Shown: positions 11,801 through 23,081 of the stretch, piece by piece
Layout of the letters: every line of letters begins with the position of its first letter
How positions within the stretch are numbered: the first letter of the stretch is position 1
DNA from: Tamarix chinensis
Lineage: Eukaryota; Streptophyta; Magnoliopsida; Caryophyllales; Tamaricaceae
Direction of reading: 5' to 3'
DNA: 64,000 nt
Assembly: GCA_030549775.1 (NCBI GenBank)
Contig: CM060177.1
Coordinates: 90,458,736-90,522,735, forward strand
Position numbers and translations under genes: made by a program
Notes under the pieces: model-generated
Told to the model about the DNA's origin: nothing
Seen by the model: the letters and a program-made list of their open reading frames with translations, nothing else
Database searches by the model: none

Positions 11801-14800
11801 GCTTATTTTGTTTTGGGGCTTTATGCCTTGTTTGAATTGGGATCCTTTTAAGTGAGTTTAATATTTGATGAGTTGTGACTCATCTTATGTGGTTGTGACT
11901 TCTTCATTGCAAAGAGAGCTTGGGAGTAGGTATTGTTATGTGTGGACCTTTGCATTTCTTGGTGAATAGTATAGATCGAAAATAAAACACTAATTATTAA
12001 AGTAGAAGATCTCCTATTGGGAACAATTTCCTCTTTAGGCGTAGAGACAATGTGGGAGCCCTCAATTTAGTTTAGTTTTTTATCGGATTCCTAAGCATTT
12101 CAATTAAGGCTCTGACTTTTTAGGGGATGAGAATCTTTAAGGATTCGGTGACCTAGAGAATGGGAGCATATTGTGTCGCCTGGACAGTGCTAGTATGATT
12201 GGGGTGTGTTAATGTTGTTGGGTTACTCAAATAGGAGGATAATATGATGCCTTTGTGCACTATGTCCAGGCATCTTAGTATTTTCAAATTACCAGGTTTG
12301 GATCCCCCTTGAATAATATTGAAAGATAATGATTGTGTATTATGGCTTTGGCAGTTGAAATATGTGCATTACCCATGTTGTGAAGATATCGGTAGTTACT
12401 TTTGTGTACTAACATTGTTATGGTTTTGGTAGTTGCATTATGTGAATTACCTAAATTGTGGAGATGTCGATAGTTACTATTGTGTACCGCCACTGTTATG
12501 CTTTTGGTATTTGTATTATGCGCACTACCCATGTTGAAGAGATGTTCGTAATTAACGTTGTTTATTACCGCTGTTGGAGCTTGAGTTGAAAGCGTTTTGT
12601 CCCAAGTTGGGATTTCTTGTTTTTGGTTCTAGACATTTTTGCTTCAGCATGTGTAGTCTCTATTATGAATAATTGTTTTATAAAGTTTACTTTTCTTGGT
12701 GGTTTATCTTTTGGTATTTGTTTTTCATACCCAATCTTGAACCTACTATGAGTTAGGTGCACCTCTCCTCATGACATCTATTGGTAATATCCCTTATTTT
12801 TACTTTTCGCTTCTACATTGTACTTTCAATTTTGAAATTTTAAATTAGAAAGGTGTGAAAAATAGAGGCCTTACATGAATATTGGCCGGACAATCAAATT
12901 CCAAGGAATAAATGGCAAAACGAAAGCTAGAGAAACTCCCACATGATTACAAATCATTGCCACTGCTAAAGATAACATATTTATGAAAAGAAATAGCAGC
13001 ATCAAATAAAGAATTCAAGCATAAAGTATTTTTCCAACATCATGAACTTAATGGAGTCCTCACCACATCCCTGTTGCCCGTACCACCACATCCTATGCAG
13101 ATATAAGACACGTTCTACTGTTCCTAGTTAAGAAGTGACAGTTTAAATATGGTCAAGTTTTCACACAATCATTTCAATATGATTCCACTCATTTCATTTA
13201 AATGTTATGATACGCTTCAACTGTAACTGATAAATTTTTAATTTTTTTTTGGGGTGGGGGATGGGCTGGGAGAGAAGGAGAGAGGGCAGGGTAAAGGGCA
13301 GAATCTGTCTAGAGCACTGTTAAGTGTATCTTCTTCGCAAAGTCTCTTAAGAATTTATGCCAAGACAGGAGGCCAAAGCTGTTATGAACTTATCAGTGAG
13401 GTCAAAAGATAATTATCCAAACGAAGAGCATATATGATGTCTAATGGAAAATTTGCCAACAGGCCTGGACCAAAAACATAACAAGATGGCAGCTAACCAG
13501 AGGTTTACTCATTTTTAATTGGTAAATAATTGGAAAAAAAAAATTGAGTGATGCTAGACATCAGAATATTCAGACCTATACTCATAACAATGTAGTTATA
13601 CAAATGAAACAATTAAGGGATTCAGAGTCTCTTAACAAAGGCATTATACTAGAGCTCATGTTAGTAAAGAATGAGAACACAAATAATAGGCATTGCCCAG
13701 AATGCCAAGGAGAAAGGAAGAGAAATCTTACATATTGGCTAATCAACACTATAGCAATATCCTCTCTTGTGGTGAACTCTTTGAATGCATCTTCAATTGC
13801 TTTTACTGTAGTTTCTGAGATATATAAAAATTCATATTTAAGCATAAAGTCGGAAATTATAATTAATTCAAAGATAACATCATTCATGATATCAGACAAT
13901 ACCATTCTATCTCATTATTCCCAATGAGCAAATAAGGACATTCAGGTGCAAAAAATCAAGTAATAAACCTAGGTGCCACAAATGGAAGCGCAAAATGTTC
14001 CAGGATCCATAAGCAAAATATGTCAGCCAAAGTGAATCGTCCAAGCCCAACCCCCAAAATAAGAGTGAAATAATGAAAACAGATGAAAACATGCTAAACA
14101 AATCAAAGAAGAGTGGGATGTAAATAAGATAATATATTCCAGATCTTCATTTGAAGGTTAAGATTCATACTTGAGTCCACAATTAGGTAATTTGTCTTCC
14201 TTCGCAAGTCGACATTACCAACCCCAGCCAGCAAAAGTCCTGTCACCGTGTCCTACATGGCATAAATCAATAATTAAACAAAAGCTTCTCATAACAAAGT
14301 CCTTTTGGTAATGAATAGCAAGGCGAAGACAAGTGAAATTCCATCACATACAACTTCCTTCCTTGGCTTCACATTCCACCAATAGCCACATATGGAACCA
14401 AAAAAAAGGTTCTCGCAACAAATGGTTGTATAATGCAAAACACAACTCATGATTATAATTTTGAGAAGCTAGAGTGTTCTAAAAGATCATAAACCCACAA
14501 TTTTCACACCCTCAGCTAATCCTACTCGCCAATCTCCTTGGGAAATCAGAAATTTCACACAAAAATCTTAAGTTATGACCAGCATTTGAAAAGGCCTAAG
14601 CAACTAGGCGATAGGGGTCCTGGAGCCTAGGCACTAAGCGCAAGGCTGAGGTGCCAAAATTTCTTTAAAATGCTAAAAAATTATTAAATGACTAAAGTTT
14701 TCAGAAAAAAAGTATATTAACAATAAAATACTTAGAAAAACAGCATCCTATGAGTTTAATACCACCCATACAATTAAATATCGGTCCCGATACGCAATAT

Positions 14801-16352
14801 CGGCCGATATTTATCGGATTTTGGGTTAGTCGATACGCGAAATTGGCGATACGCGATGGATTTAGAATTTCACGTATTTATCGGCGATATATTGGTTATC
14901 GACCAATATTTGCCGATATTTTACCGATATTTATCGATATTTGTCGATATTTACTGGTATTTGCTAATATTTATTGTGAAAAAAAATTAAAAAATCACAC
15001 CGCGACAACCGCGACATATAAAATATCGTTCGCGACGCTCCGATACGGCGACCGCAACCGCGATTTTATTGCTTGATACCACCAATACTAGCAAGCTACT
15101 AAAAAATCGTAATCTTCAATAAGTGCATCTTCATCCTCCAATGCATCTGAATCTAATCCATAGCCTTCATCATCATCCTCCATTTCTTCTTCCTCTATTT
15201 CTTGTCCAGGCACATATCTTTGTGAGCTACTGTTGCAGCCTCCACTTGCACCAGGCCTATGGCCTCTTAGGTTAAACCTCTCTTCATCAGCTCCAGCAGC
15301 AGCAACAGATAGCCTGCCATTGAGTAAACCTAATGCCACCTTTATATTATTTTCCTTCGTGAAGACTTTTGATTTTCCAAAAACTATTGCTCCCTCAATC
15401 CCCATATTGTCTGCAGAATATGTTCAATGCAATCATAACTATAAATTGGCTTACCCCTTTTTCTAAAAATGTCTACTGCTCTCCCCTTATGGGTTGCATG
15501 GTATAAACACAGTTTGGCCTGATTTTCTGAAAGGCGCGTGCCTTTGCGCCTCACTGTCCTCACCTCGCTTAGCACCCCATTGCCTTGGCCCTTTTCAAAC
15601 ACTGGTTGTGACCAAAACTGACTAAATCCCTCATGATTCATTGTTCTTTTCCAAGAAAAAAGTACAGTTCTTAAATTATTAGCTAACATGATTGTCTCAT
15701 TCTTTTTTAATGTCCTTGTAAAAATCAATATTGAAATGAATCGAGATGAATAATTCTTTCTATCAAATACAAAATCCGGATTGCATAAGCTCAAATCCAT
15801 GGTTGATTTCCAAACACTAACACCCAAGGTGCATTGATAAATTTGAACGTAACAACATGATATGAAAAGCTGGTCCCTTGATCCCTATCACTATATAGTA
15901 GAGTTCAATCTCACCAAACTGCTCTACAATTTACTCCTCAATACACCACTAACATTTAGAGGTGTCTATCTTGGCCATAACAAGAGTTGAAGATTCGGGT
16001 CATGAAAATGCGATTACCAGGTCACCGCAAAAAAACGAAATGAAATCAGGACCAAAACCTTGTATTGAAGTCCTAAAGAATTGAAAATTAAGTAAGTAGA
16101 AATGGAGACAAGATCAAATCATGAGACAAATGCAATAGAACTCTCCCACTACCTCTAGAGTCTGGGCAGCAAAAAGAATCGATCAAACATCACTAGTTAA
16201 ATTGAATCAGCCTACAAATTTGTCTAAATTAGGAAGAAGAAGAAAAAAATGATTCACGAAGCTATGAAAACTAGTTTTGCTATACCAACCTCATCAGCGA
16301 TCAGAGCAATGAGAGCAGAGCTCTTCGTCGGGATCTGAGATTTGCCTGCCAT
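8826..16352 (-). CDS. VHA-F: V-type proton ATPase subunit F, four exons
   Basis: Subunit F lies in the central stalk of the V1 sector, linking ATP hydrolysis to the rotor of the vacuolar/endomembrane proton pump. Exons in transcription order: 16352-16290, 14252-14171, 13814-13732, 8990-8826. All have GT-AG borders and consistent phases, giving 130 codons plus TAG (the plant family is about 128-130). The protein begins [12 protein letters not shown]. Exon 2 carries [17 protein letters not shown], exon 3 [13 protein letters not shown] and ISQY, exon 4 [12 protein letters not shown], then [11 protein letters not shown] and the C-terminal [12 protein letters not shown] recognised these blocks from plant subunit F. 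The start is fixed by the conserved MAGK opening. The gene is complete with no stop or shift. Introns are 2037, 356 and 4741 bp, and the last is loaded with repeats. The lone exon-4 ORF (8826-9197) reads upstream into intron and is not a separate gene. Confidence 0.95.
10362..12875 (-). mobile_element. possible divergent member of the TGTAAYACCCC family, inside VHA-F intron 3
   Basis: Begins TGTCACCACCCCCATG at 10362 and ends ...GAGGCCTTACA at 12875, so its ends resemble the family in minus orientation. A CT-rich stretch (about 10490-10540) follows the start. The last 70 bp (ttttcgcttc...aaattagaaaggtgtg) resemble the equivalent end of copy A. A minisatellite takes the place of the family's box array. 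I could not find matching target duplications (flanks CTAGG and TGAAT), so borders and membership are uncertain. Confidence 0.4.
12340..12574 (-). repeat. three-copy 78-bp tandem repeat
   Basis: Three successive units starting ttatgg/ttatgg/ttatgc near 12340, 12418 and 12496. Each contains ttggtagttg-like, attaccca-like and gatgtcg-like blocks. Because 78 is a multiple of three, the minus frame stays open and produces a repetitive 82-residue ORF ([14 protein letters not shown] units), which I regard as non-coding. Confidence 0.8.
14770..15075. repeat. CGATATTTATCG-rich block in VHA-F intron 1
   Basis: Some 200 bp in which cgatatt, tatcgg and atttatcg recur every 10-20 bp, followed by a C+G-richer tail with repeated cgcgac/cgatacg strings (about 15000-15065). 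A weaker cousin of the same vocabulary (catcgatttatcgg, aatttatcgatgata) lies at about 9975-10070 in intron 3. It looks like the end of a repeat element. I do not know the family. Confidence 0.55.
15088..15827 (-). pseudogene. two overlapping unidentified ORFs in VHA-F intron 1
   Basis: Minus-strand ORFs 15827-15384 (147 codons) and 15405-15088 (105 codons) overlap in different frames, as if one protein had been broken by a frameshift or was once spliced near 15405. The first is basic, with NHEGFSQFW and [20 protein letters not shown] segments. The second ends in a strongly acidic tail ([13 protein letters not shown]...EDYDFLVAC). I recognise no domain. Lying beside the repetitive block at 14770-15075, a transposon-derived origin is the likeliest explanation; a nested host gene is possible. 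Confidence 0.35.
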
Positions 16353-17390
16353 AACAGTTGTCTATTCAACCTGAAAAGCAAAAACTAATCGCACTGAGCT
16401 GAACATAGAACAAGACACAAATACAGAGAATCAATCTTTATAATGCTGACATTACGTCTCCTATAGAATGCCTCAGAAGCGAAATCAGTCTGGGTCAAAA
16501 GCTCATGTGATCTGACGCATAACTCACGGGATCTCAATCAAACAAGTGAAAAGGAGGAAGTGAAGACCGGAGGGAGAAGAAGCTATTGAAGCAAAGGAAA
16601 ACTTAAAAGGGTTCGGGGAAGTTTGTAGGTATGGACTGGCATTTTAGGCACTTAGGTCAGGCCTAAAGAATCATGTATGCTCTATCAGGCTCAACCAGAC
16701 CACAATCAATACAAAACTAAATTTCCACCATCACCATAAAGTCAGAAAAACCACCACAAGTAGAAAGCAAGCAAAACTGCAATGCAAAATAGTAATTCGA
16801 AAAAAGCGAACATAAAACTGATAATTCAAAGAAAAAAAAAGCATCATCATCATTCATAGGCAAAACAAAGATAAAATACTACTACCAACCTATTCTATTC
16901 AACCAGCCTACAAGGAGGGAAACTGGGACAGAAAACTAAAGTGAGACTGACACCACGGCGAGGAGAAGATAAGTACGTGATGGCACTGGGGAAAGGGAGG
17001 CGGCGATCGACAGGAGAGAGAACAATCGAGTTCTAATAATATGGCGATTCAAGGCTACCGGTGGCAGATCAGGACTAATTCAAGCCAACGGTGGCCGTTA
17101 AATCAATATTTGGCGGCGACGACAGGAACAGACGCACGTTGAAGAGAGAGGAACTCAAAACGAGAAAAGGAGAGAACGTAGACAAACCTAAGCAGAGAGA
17201 GGAGTAGACGAGAGGGAGTGATTGGATCTCCAGCTGTTGTGGACGGAAGTAGGGGCTGGCCGGCGCTCGTGGCAAAGCCGACGAGTGAGAGCAAGCGCCA
17301 ATGGGGAGTACGAAGAGAGCGGATAGAGGAGGAGACGAGACGGACCGAGGAAGCGATCAGAGAGACAGGATTAACGAGGCTATTATTGTT
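16353..17390 (-). promoter_or_regulatory. VHA-F 5' UTR with probable leader intron, and promoter
   Basis: On the minus strand tttttgcttttcag runs into the untranslated bases right before the ATG (acceptor at 16371/16370), so the 5' UTR seems to be split. A fitting donor, ctgcttag/gtttgtc, lies at 17188/17187. Beyond it (17190-17370) the transcribed strand is CT-rich, typical of a plant first exon. The UTR intron would be about 0.8 kb. The small ORFs at 17075-17415 are on both strands and not conserved in any way I recognise. Confidence 0.4.
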
Positions 17391-17452
17391 ATGTAATTTA
17401 CTACACCCTTTTTAGATATTTGTCATGATTCCATGAACGCACTTTAACTAAC

Positions 17453-18460
17453 GGTCCGTTTGGTAAATAAAAATAGAAAATTAAAAATTAAAGAGTAGGA
17501 ATAGAAATAAAATTTGAGAAGTGAAAGTTGATTTATAATTTTATTCTTATATTTGATATTTGATAGAATTAATTTAAAAATAATTTTAAAATAAAGTTTC
17601 TTAAATTTAGTACATAGAAATGAGGATGGGATTGAAAATATAGTTATAAATGTATAAAAATGTCATTTTTATATTTATAATATTTCTAGTTATGTGTGTG
17701 TGTGTATAACCAATTATTGTTATGTTTTTTCAATATTCGACCCCATTTTTCTCACCTTAATTTCATATCAGATCCGATTAGGTTAGATTTGATCTGATCC
17801 GATCAGATCAGATAATAGCAATCATTATTATTATTATGATTATTATTATTATATCAAATAATATTTACAATTATTATTATTATTATATTTATTGTAATTA
17901 TAATTATTACTATAATTATTATTATATTTTTAATTATAATTAATTATTATAATAATTAGAATCATATTAAAGATAATAATTATAATGATAATTATAATAT
18001 AGTTATAATTATTATAAAGATAATAATAATCATCATCGTCATCATTATTATTATTATTAAGATAATTATTATAATAATTAATATTACTAATACAATTCTT
18101 ATAATCATTAATATCATTATTATTATTATTATTATCAATAATTATTAATATTATTATGGAACCTAGCAACACAAGAAGTCGTAATGGAGAAGAAATGAAC
18201 TAGCTGAAGTTTTATATAAGTAAAGCATGACAGATTTTATATACAGTACAAGGTCATTTGGGCATTTTTATCTTTTATGTATAATTCTCACCCTTGTCAT
18301 ACCAACCTCCTCTAGAATGAATTATTGGGAATTAGCACCGATAAATTTTATTTCTAATCCCATTTTAATTCCCACTCCCTCAAAACAAATAATGTAATAC
18401 TTAAATCTTTACCCAAATCTCATTCCAACAATTTTAATCCCTATAACCAAATAGGTTCTA
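17453..18460. mobile_element. candidate MITE-like element with AT-rich core
   Basis: The left end ggtccgtttggtaa is mirrored at the right end by ataaccaaataggttc (reverse complement gaacctatttggttat). Subterminal sequences also correspond in inverted orientation (gaatagaaataaaattt against gattagaaataaaattta). The roughly 1 kb interior is mostly ATT microsatellite. Target duplications were not clear. Confidence 0.45.
17820..18160. repeat. ATT/TAA microsatellite tract
   Basis: Long runs of imperfect (ATT)n and (TAA)n. The 80-residue Ile/Asn/Asp ORF on the minus strand here is a product of the repeat. Confidence 0.85.
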
Positions 18461-18939
18461 AGAAAAATGCAATAGACACACAAAATAAACTCACCACGTA
18501 ATCTTACAATTCTAATTTAAAAAATTTGGAAGCACCTTATTAAAGTCTATTAATGGCTATTTTTTTAATTTTATAAATTTTATTTAGGTATACAAAATTA
18601 TTTTTTATAATTTATATATATGGGATCACTCTTATAATTTATAATTCTTATGTATAGATCTAAGGTTCTTTTTATAATTTTATAATTCTTATTTTTAGAC
18701 AATAAGACAATTTTTAAAATTTTATAACTTTTTATTATGAGCATATTCATAAAATATAATGAACGCAAGATAAATTTTATAATTTCATAATTTTTATTTA
18801 TAAATATAGAGTCATATTTTTTAATTATATAATTATTATTATTATTATTATGCATATGAATTCAACAATATACCATGAACATGTTTCTACTATGTCATAA
18901 ATCTCAAAGTTTTGTTATGATAAATCTACATAAATTGTA

Positions 18940-21065
18940 AACTTGGAAATTATGTATATTATAAAATTAGTGAAACAAATTATAAGAAGAACCAATGTAT
19001 TTTATGTGTTGGACATAATTGTTTTCATATTAATCATAAACGTTTAATGTTATGAAACTAGTTTTTTTCCCTCTTATTTATATATTTGTTTTTATATGGA
19101 TTTATTACTCATCTTCAACAAAAGTCTAATTTTTTAGGATTCTAGTTTTCATTCAATTAAGTGTGATTTATAGTATATTTATAACAGTGGTAGGGAAAAA
19201 ATATTATAGCATTAAAAAATCATTAAAATAATATAAAATTTATTCCAAAACTAGACATTTTAATTTAAGATTATTTTTCTAGAATTGAAGTAGGTCACGC
19301 TATCAACTTGGGTAAAATTTCAAATTTTCTTTATGATTCCAAATTCCGTTATATTAAATTGTTGATAGAATGGAAGTAAAATACTTGAATATAAGATTAT
19401 GTTAGGTAATATACGTAAAATAATATTACGAAAAAATATTATAACATTAAAAAAGTATTAAATTTATCTCAAAATAATATACTTGAATCTGATATTTTTT
19501 TTTTTGAGAATTAAAGTTGGTGGCGAAACCAATTTTAGCAAAATTTTAAAATTTCTTTAGGATTTCAATTTTAATTTTATTAAGTTCAGTTTATAATATG
19601 CGTATAATAGTATTAAGAAAAATTATTATAATATTAAAATAATTGTTAAATTGATATAAATATCATAACACAGGTATAGGATTAGCTGAACACATATTTA
19701 GTTTTTATAATAAAATATATCAATATTTTTTACTAGGTATACCTTTTTTTTTTTTACCTAAACGGTTAGCATAACAAATCTATTATTTTAGTGTGATAAA
19801 CCTAACATTAAAATAAAATAAAATAAAAACAAATAATATGTGTAATAATGCTTAAGTGCATTAAAATGCTCATTGTATGCATAGTTCAATATTAATAAAC
19901 ATATTATATCCTAATGAACATATTTATAATGTTCTCAAAATATATGTGTTTAGTTTTTGTGATAAAACGTACCGCTATTATTTGATGAGCAAAATTAAAG
20001 TTTTTGTTGAACTTGTTTATTTTATTGTCTGAATAATTAATATGATAAAATTATATGTTAGCATAAACCTATAAGTTTTACGTGTTAATATACTTGTATA
20101 AAGTTGGTAAAATAAATTACGTAGTTAACCAATGTTCTGTATGTAATTATCATGACTATTTTCCACAATGAACCTAAGTGTTTATCTTATAACTAAAGTT
20201 GGTCATATTACCAACTTTGATAAAATCCTAAAAATTATCTAGAATGTCGATTTTCGCTCTATTTAGTTTTAATTATAGTATGTGTATTGGTACAAAAAAA
20301 TGTTTATAACATTAAAGCCATCATTAAATTAATCTAAATTTTATCCTGAAACAAGATATTTGAATTTAATAAAAGAAATCTATCGTTGACACTGGTCACA
20401 ATGACAACTTCAACAAAATTTCAAAAATTCTTTAGGATTCTGATTTTCATTCTATTAAATTTGGTTTTGTAGTATGCATGTAATAGCATTAAAGTGATTT
20501 AAATTTTATCTCGCAATAAGGTATTTGAGTTTTTTTTTTCTAGAAATAATTTTGGTCTTGATGCCAACTTTAGCGAAATTCCAAAATTTTATCGTCGACT
20601 TGTAGTATGCGTATGATAGCACTAATAAAATTATTATAATATTAAAATCATTATTAAATTGATCTAAATATTATAACTAGATACTTAAAGTGTTATTTGA
20701 ACATGCATGTTTAGTTTTTATAATGAAACATGCCAATATTCTTTGCTAAGTATAACTAAATTGTTTATTGAATATGTATGTTTTATTGTCTGAACCTAAA
20801 TAATGAATATAATGAGCCTAATGGTTTAGTGTGATGAACCTAACAAATGAGAAAAAAGAAATATGTGTGATAACACTTATGTGTATTAACATGCTTAACA
20901 TATACATAATTTAGTATTAATAAACATGGTAGAATTTCTAATGAACCTATTTATGGTGTTCTCTCAACACATACGTTTAGCTTTTATAATGAAATACTCC
21001 ACTATTATTTGATCATCAAAACTAAATTCTTTTTTACCGATATACTTTATTGTCTGAACTTAACA
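18940..21065. repeat. diverged 1.0-1.1 kb tandem duplication with internal repeats
   Basis: Landmarks recur in the same order about 1.02-1.14 kb apart. These are aaccaatgt at about 18990 and 20130; tagtttttataat.aaa at 19700 and 20712; atatgtgt.ataa...gtattaataaacat at about 19845 and 20862; gttctc followed by ttattatttgat at about 19930-19985 and 20958-21012. Inside each unit a shorter motif (caactt...aaaattt..aaatttcttta.gattc..attttc) recurs several times at 120-250 bp. There is no ORF. The origin is unknown; an old tandem array or duplicated AT-rich element is likely. Confidence 0.65.
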
Positions 21066-23081
21066 AGTTATTCCATTTGGTTCCATTAGAATAGCAATGA
21101 TTGACTAATAATTAATTTAATTAATTTTGAGGTTGTAGGCATTTTAGTGCATAAGCTAAATAAATAGTTCCAGCTAACAAGGAAAAACTGAGGGAAGGGA
21201 TTTGACCGCCTTTAAGAAGACGAGAAGTATAGATGAAGAGTTGATCTATAAGTAACCTTTGATATCAAACACTCAAATTTTCCACCCCTATGTATCAACT
21301 ATAGGGATAAAGAGTGGAATTTTTGAATCTGTAAGACAAAACTCTTCACTTGAGTTTTAAATGCAAGAGCAAGAGGAAAATAATGCTCTCTAATTTTGGG
21401 TCAAAGGGTACAAAATCTAATTCAAGTCAAAGCTAACACATAAATGGGGGGGTTAGGCTCCTTAAGTTACAAAAATGACCATCCTACTGCAATACCCCAA
21501 AAATTTGCTTAGTCTAATCCTGCGTCATTAGCCCCCTAAATTAATTATAATATTAATAAATCTTATGTTAGTCTTAACTTAATTCTTTAATCCCGAAACT
21601 TTAACCAATTTTGAAACCTTAACTTTGTTAAATCGTAATTCGTAAACCAAAGTCAAAACCCTCTAAACTTTCCACTAATCCTAATTACTTGTAGATAATC
21701 TTAAATCACCCTAAACTAATCCCCCAACCCTTCTCTTTTATTTTCTTTCTTCTCTTCCTCTCGCCAAACTTGAACTACAACTTCTGAATCTATGCAACTT
21801 GTACTTGCAACTTGCACCACTCACTTGCATCATTACCGTTTGCATCTATCACCCATCACCTTACCTCCTTTCTTCTTCTTTTCTCTTCTCCTTCTGCTCC
21901 CTTATCCCTGCTCGACTAAACAACTATCGCACACTCCACACACACTCATCTTCCCTTGCCACTTTTCCTTCTCACGCAACATTTACATCAACCATCGCCA
22001 CCCTCAACTTGCAACTACTACTCTACCCTAACTATCATTTGCAACCATCACCATCACCATCACCTTACAGCTGCACAACACTATCATCATTGTCACACGC
22101 CAGCCCCTACCCTTATATTCATTCCCAACTCACACCATACACACACACATGTACGTGTATATATATATATACACCTCACACTCTCCTTATTTCTCTTTGG
22201 TCTTGCCTCACTCTACTCGTATTTGTACCAAAGAGCCATTTCTGAGCTCCCTCTTCCCTCTTCATTCTCCTTTCCTCCTTCTCCCTTTTCTTCTTCTTCT
22301 TCTCCCTTCTTTCCTTATTTTTAGCTTTCACACCACCATTTTCCCCACCGTGCACCACCTCGGCCACCACTCACCGTCCTTCAGCCGGTAGACTGACCAC
22401 CAAAGGCACCCAAACTTCCCCCTCACCGTCATCGGCCATCGCCACCAACTGCCACCTCTTTTTCCTTCTTCTTCCTCTCATGTGTTGCAACGTTGTAAAG
22501 TGCACGGTCGGTGCATCGCCTACTGTATGGTTGGTGCAATGCTTAAATCCCCTACTACAAAGCAGTACAACCCCTGCACCGTCTGACCGTGCATAATTTT
22601 TTCTCTTGGCCTATTTCTGCACGGCCGTGCAAATTTTACATCGCCTAGTCATGCACCTTATTTTCTCTCGACCAAAAGCTGCACCGCCTACTGCAAAACC
22701 GTGCAACCTCATTCCTTTGGTCGTGCATCCCTATTTTCACCCCCAAACCTCAACCAAACACCATCAAAATTTAACCATAGCTCCACCACACATTCCTTTA
22801 CTTATCCACACATTTTAAGCTCCCATTTGACTACGGTTATACCTATTTTTACCCTCTTTACCTTGATTTATTCTTCGATTTAACTCCTCGAGCCTAACCA
22901 TGAATTTTATTATTTTCGTAGGTGGTATTCCAGTAGCTTCGGAGGAAGAAGTCTAGGATTTGCATGCTTAGAGCTCAGTATCCTAGTTGGTGAGGATACT
23001 ATTTGATGTTTAGGATTTTTGATGTTATTTGCTTGTATGGCTATATGTATTTTTCATGATATTGCTGATATATGATGTAAC

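Noticed and set aside
13544..13927. 127-codon plus-strand ORF
   Set aside because: It lies over VHA-F exon 3 on the opposite strand; the minus frame holds the conserved subunit F sequence.
21792..22391. Cluster of ORFs up to 148 codons
   Set aside because: CT-rich tract of element A (its GA tract read from the other side). Low-complexity products in several frames.
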